Assembly (NCBI GenBank): GCA_050945915.1 | Contig: JBMNTV010000054.1 | Span: 1 to 13,514, forward strand | Origin: CALNBC01 sp050945915 | Lineage (GTDB): Bacteria; Bacillota; Clostridia; Christensenellales; CALWSW01 | Length of the DNA: 13,514 nucleotides | Direction of reading: 5' to 3' | Shown here: positions 1-6,198 of the stretch, one piece after another | Position numbering within the stretch: the stretch's first letter is position 1 | How the letters are laid out: each line of letters begins with the position of its first letter | Notes under the pieces: generated by a model | Told to the model about the DNA's origin: nothing | Databases searched by the model: none | Seen by the model: the letters and a program-made list of their open reading frames with translations, nothing else | Translations under genes and position numbers: made by a program

Positions 1-1
1 G

Positions 2-358
2 GACATCTTCGAACAGATGATCCGTATCGAGGACGGGGACGTCTGCATTGGCATCAGCTTCCCCAGGTATTCCACCCGCACCGTCGAAGGAATGAAGTTT
101 GCCAAGGGAAAAGGAGCGCGGGTTTTCGCCATAACGGACGGGCTGATTTCCCCCTTGGCGGAGTGCGCCGAAGAAGTGCTGATCGCAAGGAGCGACATGG
201 CCTCCTTTGCCGATTCCCTGGTCGCGCCGTTGAGCCTGATCAACGCGATCATTGTCGCACTGAGCATCCGCAGGAAGGACGAAGTCTCCCAGCGGTTCAA
301 CCAGCTCGAGGCGATCTGGGACAAGCAAAAGGTCTACATCGGCAAAAATGGAAATTGA
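2..358 (+). CDS. RpiR-family transcriptional regulator, C-terminal SIS domain (5' partial)
   Basis: The reading frame is open from base 2, so the gene begins before the window and only about 118 C-terminal residues are present. They resemble the second half of a sugar isomerase (SIS) domain as found in MurR/RpiR regulators: a strand leading into an ISF-R-ST segment, then a helix, then the AITD..SPLA element typical of these proteins, followed by the helical LSLINAII tail. In this family the SIS domain binds a phosphosugar or related ligand and controls an N-terminal RpiR-type helix-turn-helix, which would lie upstream of the window. The stop codon (356-358) sits 10 bases before the next start and overlaps its ribosome binding site, so the two genes are probably cotranscribed. 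A free-standing SIS isomerase cannot be excluded without the missing N-terminus. The ligand is unknown. Confidence 0.75.
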   Translation, partial: DIFEQMIRIEDGDVCIGISFPRYSTRTVEGMKFAKGKGARVFAITDGLISPLAECAEEVLIARSDMASFADSLVAPLSLINAIIVALSIRRKDEVSQRFNQLEAIWDKQKVYIGKNGN

Positions 359-368
359 GGAGTACCCC

Positions 369-998
369 ATGCGTCTTATCATCGTTCGGCATGGAGAGAC
401 CGACTGGAACAGGCTTCGCAAAACGCAGGGGATGACGGATATCGGGCTGACCCAAAGAGGGTTGAAACAAGCCCGGCGCATGGGCGCGAGGGTGCGCAAC
501 ATGCAGATCAGATGCGTGTTCTCCAGCCCCCTTTCCCGGGCCGTGTCCACAGCAAACGCCATTGCTTCGATCGTAAGAGCGCCGGTGGCGACGGATCACG
601 ACCTTCGGGAAATCGCCTTTGGCGAATGGGAGGGGCTTACTTTTGACGAAATCGGAGAACGCTATCCGGAGGAGCTCAAGGTTTGGAACACCGACCCGCA
701 CCTTTGCGCCCCGCCCGGCAAGGCGGAGACGCTGATGCAGGTGGCGGAGCGCTGTACGCACTTTCTTTCGCGCATCAGAAAGGATTACGAAGGCCAAACG
801 GTGGCGGCTGTTTCCCATTCCGTTCCCTGCAAGGCGATGGTCGCCCTTTCCATCGGGCTCCCGCTTTCGCGCATCCATTCCCTGAGGATGGACAATGCAT
901 CCATGAGCATCATCGACTTTTATCAGGACCGGGCGGTGCTCCGCCTGTTTAACGACACAACACACCTGATGGAGGAGCTTCCTTGGCAAAGACGGTAG
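369..998 (+). CDS. Histidine phosphatase family protein (phosphoglycerate mutase-like)
   Basis: A 209-residue protein of the histidine phosphatase superfamily, at the usual length for the CobC/GpmB-like branch. It opens with the RHGETDWN signature: Arg7 and His8 form the phosphate pocket and phosphohistidine nucleophile. Arg57 in SSPLSRA, Glu81 in LREIAFGEWEG (likely proton donor) and His150 in SHS complete the active site. The exact substrate cannot be read from sequence; relatives include alpha-ribazole phosphatase, broad-specificity phosphatases and phosphoglycerate mutases. No cobalamin genes are nearby to argue for CobC. I chose ATG 369 because GAGGAG lies six bases upstream and the RHGE motif then starts near residue 7, as is usual. 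An in-frame ATG at 348 would add seven residues and lacks a good ribosome binding site. The gene overlaps the next one by 16 bases. Confidence 0.88.
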   Translation: MRLIIVRHGETDWNRLRKTQGMTDIGLTQRGLKQARRMGARVRNMQIRCVFSSPLSRAVSTANAIASIVRAPVATDHDLREIAFGEWEGLTFDEIGERYPEELKVWNTDPHLCAPPGKAETLMQVAERCTHFLSRIRKDYEGQTVAAVSHSVPCKAMVALSIGLPLSRIHSLRMDNASMSIIDFYQDRAVLRLFNDTTHLMEELPWQRR

Positions 999-2206
999 TG
1001 GTCGGCGGCGGTCCGGCCGGAATGCTCGCAGCGGCGACCGCGGCCCAAAGAGGGCATGAGGTGACCCTGATCGAGCAGAACGAAAAACTGGGCAAAAAGC
1101 TCTACATAACGGGCAAGGGCAGGTGCAACCTGACCAATATTGCCGATGCCGAGGAAGTCTTCCGGAACATTCCCAGGAACCCGAAATTTTTGTATAGCGC
1201 TTTGAGCCGTTTTGGCAGCGAGGATGTGATTGCCCTTGTGGAATCCTTGGGCGTGCCGGTCAAGCGGGAGCGGGGGGGAAGGGTGTTCCCGGTTTCGGAC
1301 AAATCATCGGATGTGATCTTTGCCCTGGGCAGGCATCTGAAAGCCTGCGGTGTGCAGACGGTGTTCAACACCGCGGTGCGCTCGATCGACGTATCCGAGG
1401 GTAGAATCGCCGGAGTCAGGACGGATCAGGGCCCCATCAAGTGCGAAGCCCTCGTCATCGCCACGGGGGGCGTCTCCTATCCTTCCACAGGCTCGACGGG
1501 GGACGGCTATGAGTTCGCCAAGGCCCTGGGGCATACGGTGATCCCGCCAAAGCCGGCGTTGATTCCCATGCTGACGAAGGAGGCGTGGCCGAAAACCCTT
1601 TCCGGGTTGACGCTGAAAAACGTGCGGCTGACGGCTTTTTCCGGCAGGAAGATCGTTTTTGATGAGTTGGGGGAAATGCTTTTTACCCATTTCGGCGTGT
1701 CCGGCCCTTTGGTGCTTTCCGCCAGCAGCATGGTCAATCAGGACGAACCCGTCACCCTTGTGATCGACCTGAAGCCCGGGCTTACTCCGTCGCAGTTGGA
1801 CGCCCGGATTCTTCGGGATTTTGCCGCCTATGCCAACAAATCCGCCAGAAACGGGATGGTGGACCTGCTCCCGAACAGAATGATTCCCGTGGTGCTGTCC
1901 GTCGCCGGAGTGGATGAAGAAAAAATCGTACACCAGATCACCCGGGAAGAGCGCATCGCCATCGGGAACGCCCTCAAAGCCCTGAAACTCCACGTTTCCG
2001 GATACAGACCGCTGAAAGAGGCGATCGTGACCCGCGGGGGCGTTTCCGTGAAGGAAATCAACCCCTCCACCATGGAATCCAAGCTCGTTGGGGGGCTGTT
2101 CTTCGCCGGAGAGGTGATGGACGTGGACGCGCTGACCGGCGGATTCAACCTCCAGATCGCCTTTTCCACCGGGCATCTGGCTGGATTGTCAATTTGTGAC
2201 GAATAA
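983..2206 (+). CDS. BaiN/HI0933-family NAD(P)/FAD-dependent oxidoreductase
   Basis: A 407-residue flavoprotein. The N-terminus is a Rossmann dinucleotide fold with GGGPAG at residues 8-13 and an acidic Glu31 at the end of the second strand, as expected for FAD binding. The GKGRCNLTN signature (44-52), ATGGVSYPSTGSTGDGY (160-176) and the C-terminal TGGFNLQIAFSTG segment (385-399), which closes over FAD, are diagnostic of the HI0933/YhiN/BaiN family. BaiN itself was linked to bile acid 7-dehydroxylation in a gut clostridium, but the family is widespread and most members have no known substrate, so a bile acid role should not be assumed here. The start is TTG 983, chosen because GGAGGA lies six bases upstream at 971-976. 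It lies inside the end of the preceding phosphatase gene, suggesting translational coupling. Confidence 0.9.
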   Translation: MAKTVVVGGGPAGMLAAATAAQRGHEVTLIEQNEKLGKKLYITGKGRCNLTNIADAEEVFRNIPRNPKFLYSALSRFGSEDVIALVESLGVPVKRERGGRVFPVSDKSSDVIFALGRHLKACGVQTVFNTAVRSIDVSEGRIAGVRTDQGPIKCEALVIATGGVSYPSTGSTGDGYEFAKALGHTVIPPKPALIPMLTKEAWPKTLSGLTLKNVRLTAFSGRKIVFDELGEMLFTHFGVSGPLVLSASSMVNQDEPVTLVIDLKPGLTPSQLDARILRDFAAYANKSARNGMVDLLPNRMIPVVLSVAGVDEEKIVHQITREERIAIGNALKALKLHVSGYRPLKEAIVTRGGVSVKEINPSTMESKLVGGLFFAGEVMDVDALTGGFNLQIAFSTGHLAGLSICDE

Positions 2207-2218
2207 GGAGCCTCATCG

Positions 2219-2641
2219 ATGACAGAACCTTCTGTTTATGATACCAAGCTCATCGCGCGTGCCGCGATATCCATAGCGCTGACCATCGACCGCCAGGAGG
2301 AGCGGGAACTCAAAGCAAAGCTCGCGGGCGAGGGGATCCAGGCTGCGGCGGTGGATTTTGGCGGCGAGTTTGTTTCTTCGGCGGGAAAAATAATCGAGCG
2401 GGCGGTGGTCGCAGCGAAAAGGGAAGGGCTGATCGGCACCGAATATCATCTGGAGGGCGCCGTCGCCGGTGCCGCCCGGGAAGCGCTTTCCGCCATCTCT
2501 GCCAAGGCTGTGGGCTTCAACGTCGGCGGGAAGATCGGCATCGCCAGAACCACCGGCAACATCGCGGTTTGCATTTTCTTCGGAATAGGAATGCTCCATC
2601 TGGACGAAATCGCCATCGGCCTGGGCCACAGGGCAATCTGA
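2219..2641 (+). CDS. HutP-family protein (putative RNA-binding antiterminator)
   Basis: A 140-residue protein, close to the length of Bacillus HutP, the hexameric RNA-binding protein that uses L-histidine and Mg2+ to prevent termination in the hut mRNA. Family-like features are the NVGGKIGIAR strand (101-110), the following AVCIFFGIGMLHLDE strand pair, and the ending IAIGLGHRAI, whose His137 corresponds in position to a metal- and histidine-binding His near the C-terminus of HutP. His77 in EYHLEGAV is a candidate for a second ligand. No hut genes occur in the window, so the RNA target is probably different; a role in controlling its own operon is possible but is inference. The ATG at 2219 has AAGGAG eight bases before it, overlapping the previous stop. 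The gene sits between the flavoprotein and cmk in a tight operon. Confidence 0.75.
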   Translation: MTEPSVYDTKLIARAAISIALTIDRQEERELKAKLAGEGIQAAAVDFGGEFVSSAGKIIERAVVAAKREGLIGTEYHLEGAVAGAAREALSAISAKAVGFNVGGKIGIARTTGNIAVCIFFGIGMLHLDEIAIGLGHRAI

Positions 2642-2663
2642 AGATTTTGGAGGAAGGCTGATT

Positions 2664-3347
2664 TTGATCACTGTCGCAATCGATGGCCCCGCCGCCGCGG
2701 GCAAAAGCTCCGCCGCAAAGGCCATTGCCAAACGGCTGGGGCTGCTTTATCTGGATACTGGTTCGATGTACCGCGCGCTGGGGTATAAGGCCGCGTCCCT
2801 GGGCCTTGATCCCGGAAACGAGGCAGAGGTTCTCCCGATGCTCGCGAACACCGAACTCGTGGTGACCTATCAGGATGGAGAACAGCGCCTTTTTGTGAAC
2901 GGCGAGGACGTGACGGACAAGATCCGCTCTGCCGAATGCGGGATGTATGCATCCGCGATTTCGGCGATTCCCGCTGTTCGGGAAATGCTGGTCGCCCAGC
3001 AAAGGAAGATCGCGCAAGGGAATGACGTGGTCATGGACGGGCGGGATATCGGAACCGTGGTCCTTCCCGACGCGACTTATAAGTTTTTTGTCACCGCTTC
3101 ACCTGCGACCCGCGCAAGGCGGCGGCATGTGGAGCTGCTTGCAAAGGGGTTGCCGGCAAAATCGGTGGAAGCGCTCGAACAGGAAATCATCAAGCGCGAT
3201 TACGACGACAGCCACAGGGCCCATTCGCCGCTAAAACAAGCGGAAGATGCGCATCTTATCGATACCACGGATTTGACTCTGGAGCAGGTCGTTGAAAAAA
3301 TCCTTGGCTTCATCAAAGAGGGAGAAGAGAAACGTGACGTTCTATAA
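2664..3347 (+). CDS. cmk: Cytidylate kinase
   Basis: A 227-residue (d)CMP kinase that transfers phosphate from ATP to CMP or dCMP in pyrimidine nucleotide synthesis in the cytoplasm. The P-loop GPAAAGKS is at residues 8-15, followed by YLDTGSMYRALG (29-40), typical of the CMP-binding region. DGRDIGTVVLPDA (125-137) is the signature strand-loop, and RDYDDSHRAHSPL (178-190) is the lid and nucleotide-contact segment. Length matches the bacterial family. The start is TTG 2664, with GGAGGA nine bases upstream (2649-2654); it places the P-loop at the expected distance from the N-terminus. The 3' end overlaps the next gene by 14 bases. In many Firmicutes cmk lies near plsC and a ribosomal S1-like gene, as here. 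Confidence 0.96.
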   Translation: MITVAIDGPAAAGKSSAAKAIAKRLGLLYLDTGSMYRALGYKAASLGLDPGNEAEVLPMLANTELVVTYQDGEQRLFVNGEDVTDKIRSAECGMYASAISAIPAVREMLVAQQRKIAQGNDVVMDGRDIGTVVLPDATYKFFVTASPATRARRRHVELLAKGLPAKSVEALEQEIIKRDYDDSHRAHSPLKQAEDAHLIDTTDLTLEQVVEKILGFIKEGEEKRDVL

Positions 3348-3924
3348 ATTTGCCGTGCGATTGGTGCGCCCGCTCCTCTGGCTTTTGTGGCGGCCGTTGG
3401 CGGAGGGGATCGAAAACGTTCCCGAACACGGCGGGGTGCTGGTCTGCAATCACCTGAGGCTGTTTGACCCTGTGTTGCTGGCCATCTGCCTGCCGGACCG
3501 GACGCTCCACTTCCTTGCGAAGGAGGAACTGTTTCGCATTCCCATCCTCAGCTTTGTGATTCGGAAGCTGAACGCGATACCTGTCCGCAGGAACAGCGTG
3601 GATGTGGCGGCAGTGCGTAAATGCATGCGCGTCGTCAGCGACGGGGGGATTCTTGTCATTTTTCCCGAAGGGACCCGAAGCAAGACCGGGAAGCTGCTCC
3701 CCTTTGAAGAAGGGGCGAGTTTCATCGCCAGCCGTTGCGGCACCGTGGTGTACCCTGCGCACATTCAAGTGGGCCGCACCAGGGGCAGAAGACGGGTGGC
3801 CTTCGCTCCTCCCTTGAATCTCGCAGAGATCGAACCCCATGCGGACAAGGAAACCCGGCTCAAAGCCATGACGGCAGCCATTCGAAAAGAGATCATCGCG
3901 ATCGCGAGAAAGGACGAAGAATGA
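3334..3924 (+). CDS. plsC: 1-acyl-sn-glycerol-3-phosphate acyltransferase
   Basis: A 196-residue PlsC-type acyltransferase that acylates lysophosphatidic acid to phosphatidic acid at the cytoplasmic membrane face. The catalytic HX4D motif is His40-Asp45 in NHLRLFDP. The FPEGTRS motif (110-116) binds the glycerol phosphate, and VYPA (139-142) is the usual fourth block. The N-terminal FAVRLVRPLLWLLWR segment is hydrophobic with basic residues and probably anchors the enzyme. I chose GTG 3334: GGAG lies nine bases upstream and the protein then begins MTFYKF, like other small PlsC proteins. An in-frame TTG at 3292 would add 14 residues read from inside cmk and is less likely. The stop overlaps the next start as ATGA, indicating coupled translation with ispH. 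Confidence 0.93.
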   Translation: MTFYKFAVRLVRPLLWLLWRPLAEGIENVPEHGGVLVCNHLRLFDPVLLAICLPDRTLHFLAKEELFRIPILSFVIRKLNAIPVRRNSVDVAAVRKCMRVVSDGGILVIFPEGTRSKTGKLLPFEEGASFIASRCGTVVYPAHIQVGRTRGRRRVAFAPPLNLAEIEPHADKETRLKAMTAAIRKEIIAIARKDEE

Positions 3925-6068
3925 TCATCAAAGTCGCCAAGCACTGCGGTTTCTGCTTTGGTGTGCGGCGGGCGATGGACAAGGTCGAAGAACTTCTGGG
4001 CGCCAACGAAAAGGTCTACACCCTTGGCGAACTGATCCACAACAAAGACGTGGTGGAGGATCTCGTCAGAAGGGGGGCGGTGGCAGTCAACTCTGTTGCT
4101 GAAATCCCCGAGGGTTCCCATGTGGTGATCCGATCCCATGGAGTTGCGCCCAGTGTCATCGAAGAATGCAATCACAGGGGATTGATCGTGCATGACGCCA
4201 CCTGTCCCTTTGTGAGCAGGATTCACAAGATTGTGGAAAAGGAAGCCAATGAAGGCAAAACGGTGCTGATCGTGGGAGACGCCAAACACCCTGAAGTCAT
4301 CGGGATTCGCGCCCGCTCAGGGGAACACGCCTATGTGCTCGCGTCGAAGGAGGACGTGTCGGAACTGCCCCGCATGGAAAGGGCCGCTGTGGTCGCCCAG
4401 ACCACGATACCCAAATCGCAATTTTCTGAAGTCATTCTTGCACTTTCCGAAAAAGTCAAAAAGTTTGATATCCACGACACAATCTGCACCACAACCGAAG
4501 AAAGGCAGCGAGAGGCCGAAGAGCTTGCCCGGATTTCTGACGCTGTTGTGGTAATTGGCGGAAAACACAGCTCCAACACGCAAAAACTGGCCCGCATTTG
4601 CGCGCAGCATTGTAAAAACATATATTTCGTTGAAAATCCGAAAGCTTTCGTATCTATACTTGCAAAATTGAAAGCACATGATATAATAAGTGTTGTCGCC
4701 GGCGCTTCGACGCCGAAATGTATGATTTTGGAGGTACTTACCAGTATGAGCGAACTCGAAAACACCGCGATCCAGGCAGCAGAGACCGTTGCCGCCGAAG
4801 TCGCACAGCCCGTTGAGCCTGAAGCCGTACAGGCACCTGACGTCGACGCCGCTTCCGAAACCGATTCCGCTTCTGACGAGTTTACCAAAGCTTTTGAAAA
4901 GACCCTCGTTAGAATTCAGAATGGACAAGTTCTGACAGGAACCATTGTCCAGATCACGGATAGTGAAGTATGCGTCAATATTGGCTATAAATCCGACGGC
5001 TTCATCCCCAGGAGCGAATTCACCAACGCTGAAGGCGATTCCGCGGAGAAGTTCCAGGTTGGTGACGAGATCGAGGTCGAAATCGTCAAAGTAAACGATG
5101 GGGAAGGCAATGTCCTGCTTTCTCACAAGAGCGTTGAATCCAAAAAGGCCTGGGAGAAGTTCATTCAGGGTGCAGAAGGCGAGTCCGCTGTATACGACGC
5201 CATATGCAAAGAGGTCGTCAAGGGCGGCGTGATCGCCAGCATTGACGGAGTCCGCGCCTTTGTTCCGGCTTCTCACGTTTCCACTCGCTATGTCGAGAAA
5301 CTGGACGAATACGTCGGCAAGCCGATGCGCTTGATGATCCTTGAAATTGACGAAAGGAAAAAGCGCGTTGTCGCTTCCCAGAAGAAGGTCCTGCTTGCCG
5401 AAGAGGAAGCCAGGAAAAAAGAACTTTGGAACTCCCTGAAGGCGGGGGACCGCGTGCAGGGCATCGTTCGCAGGCTGACCGATTTCGGCGCTTTTGTGGA
5501 CATTGGCGGTGTGGATGGTCTGGTCCATGTGACCGAGATGGCCTGGGGCCGCGTCAAACATCCTTCCGATGTGCTGAAAATCGGTGACCAGATTGAAGTT
5601 CTCATACTGGCGGTAGACCCCGAGAAAGAGCGTGTTTCCCTCAGCTATAAGCAGCTTCAGCCCAAGCCCTGGACCACCGCAGCTGAGCGCTACCCCGTCG
5701 GTTCCGTGGTGGAGGGCAAGGTTGTTCGTATTGTTCCCTTCGGTGCTTTCGTTTCTCTTGAGCCGACCATCGACGGACTCGTTCACATTTCCCAGGTTGC
5801 CACAACTCGCATAGCAAAGGTTGAAGACGAGCTGAAAGTGGGCGACATCATTCGCGTCAAGGTGCTGGATGTCAACCCTGAAGCCAAGCGCATCAGCTTG
5901 AGCCGCCGCGAGGTTCTCCTTGAGGAAATGCCGTCTATTGAGGACATTATCATGGACGATGCCGATTCCATGACCGCAATCAGCGAAATGGAAGAACGCG
6001 TCAGCATCCCCCCTGTTGAGGGTGCCACCACCTCTTTGGCAGACCTTTTCCCCAAGCTGGAAGACTAA
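3921..6068 (+). CDS. ispH: IspH (HMBPP reductase) fused to a four-domain S1 RNA-binding protein
   Basis: A 715-residue fusion. Residues 1 to about 273 are IspH/LytB, the 4Fe-4S enzyme that makes isopentenyl and dimethylallyl diphosphate in the last step of the MEP pathway. The three cluster cysteines are Cys12, Cys95 and Cys189; His40, His123, the TT of AQTTIP (161-162), the SSN of GGKHSSNT (217-219) and AGASTP (260-265) match substrate-binding positions. Residues 276-330 form an Ala/Glu-rich linker. Four S1 OB-fold repeats follow at roughly 334-403, 420-487, 506-577 and 593-663, then an acidic tail. This fusion is known in Clostridia, where the S1 half is taken as the ribosomal S1-like protein. 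The start is ATG 3921, overlapping the plsC stop by ATGA; the open frame extends further upstream, but only as overlap with plsC. The junction contains its own promoter-like and translation-start signals, listed separately. Confidence 0.95.
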   Translation: MIIKVAKHCGFCFGVRRAMDKVEELLGANEKVYTLGELIHNKDVVEDLVRRGAVAVNSVAEIPEGSHVVIRSHGVAPSVIEECNHRGLIVHDATCPFVSRIHKIVEKEANEGKTVLIVGDAKHPEVIGIRARSGEHAYVLASKEDVSELPRMERAAVVAQTTIPKSQFSEVILALSEKVKKFDIHDTICTTTEERQREAEELARISDAVVVIGGKHSSNTQKLARICAQHCKNIYFVENPKAFVSILAKLKAHDIISVVAGASTPKCMILEVLTSMSELENTAIQAAETVAAEVAQPVEPEAVQAPDVDAASETDSASDEFTKAFEKTLVRIQNGQVLTGTIVQITDSEVCVNIGYKSDGFIPRSEFTNAEGDSAEKFQVGDEIEVEIVKVNDGEGNVLLSHKSVESKKAWEKFIQGAEGESAVYDAICKEVVKGGVIASIDGVRAFVPASHVSTRYVEKLDEYVGKPMRLMILEIDERKKRVVASQKKVLLAEEEARKKELWNSLKAGDRVQGIVRRLTDFGAFVDIGGVDGLVHVTEMAWGRVKHPSDVLKIGDQIEVLILAVDPEKERVSLSYKQLQPKPWTTAAERYPVGSVVEGKVVRIVPFGAFVSLEPTIDGLVHISQVATTRIAKVEDELKVGDIIRVKVLDVNPEAKRISLSRREVLLEEMPSIEDIIMDDADSMTAISEMEERVSIPPVEGATTSLADLFPKLED
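4660..4687 (+). promoter_or_regulatory. Candidate internal promoter inside ispH
   Basis: A perfect TATAAT (4682-4687) is preceded by TG one base upstream (4679-4680), giving an extended -10 element. A TTGCAA at 4660-4665 (four of six matches to TTGACA) lies at a 16-base spacing. The surrounding stretch, about 4610-4690, is clearly AT-richer than the coding DNA around it. It uses four ATA isoleucine codons, whereas the earlier part of the gene uses almost only ATC or ATT. Transcription would begin near 4694 and run directly into the internal start at 4746. Activity is inferred. Confidence 0.5.
4700..4748 (+). promoter_or_regulatory. Internal hairpin, ribosome binding site and in-frame ATG at the IspH/S1 junction
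   Basis: GGAGGT at 4730-4735 stands ten bases before ATG 4746, in the same frame as the full gene (Met276). This is as good a ribosome binding site as those of the true gene starts in the window. A short hairpin (CGGCG 4700-4704, CGCCG 4711-4715, six-base loop) precedes it, although these bases also encode the conserved AGASTP segment and may be chance. The site marks where the IspH fold ends and the S1 part begins. Confidence 0.55.
4746..6068 (+). other. Possible separate S1-protein product from an internal start
   Basis: If translation begins at the internal ATG, the product is a 440-residue free S1-like protein with the linker and all four S1 domains but no IspH. Its N-terminus, MSELENTAIQAAE, looks like a natural acidic leader of an S1 protein. 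It would allow more S1 protein than IspH to be made from one locus. This is an alternative product of the fused gene, not an additional gene, and is predicted only from the promoter-like and ribosome-binding signals just upstream. Confidence 0.4.
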
Positions 6069-6081
6069 AACACTCCTATTC

Positions 6082-6116
6082 AGCCGGCATTGCGCATGCT
6101 TTGCCGGCTTTTTCTT
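6082..6116 (+). terminator. Intrinsic terminator after ispH-S1
   Basis: An eight-base perfect stem, AGCCGGCA (6082-6089) with TGCCGGCT (6102-6109), has a 12-base loop that can itself pair in part, and is followed by a T-rich run (TTTTTCTT). It lies 13 bases after the ispH-S1 stop codon and closes the first operon. Confidence 0.88.
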
Positions 6117-6127
6117 GTGTTTACAGA

Positions 6128-6156
6128 TTTCTAATATCCAAGGTGCGGTATATAAT
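6128..6156 (+). promoter_or_regulatory. Candidate glmM promoter
   Basis: A perfect TATAAT is at 6151-6156, between the terminator and glmM. At 17-base spacing the -35 position reads TTTCTA, only three matches to consensus. TTTACA at 6120-6125 is a better hexamer, but its 25-base spacing is too long. Transcription would begin near 6163, giving a leader of about 35 bases. The -10 is convincing; the -35 is weak. Confidence 0.5.
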
Positions 6157-6198
6157 GATATGATAGCAGTTGAAATCAAAACATGACGGAGGAGAAGA

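Noticed and set aside
297..989. A 230-codon minus-strand frame opposite the histidine phosphatase
   Set aside because: The plus strand has the complete phosphatase motif set; the opposite frame has no motif and no ribosome binding site I could see.
983..2206. Assignment of the flavoprotein as a bile acid dehydroxylation enzyme (BaiN)
   Set aside because: Only the family can be recognised; no other bile acid genes are present and most family members have unknown roles.
3735..3920. Upstream extension of the IspH open frame by 62 residues
   Set aside because: It overlaps the functional end of plsC, lacks family similarity, and the ATG at 3921 gives the standard IspH N-terminus with Cys12 in place.
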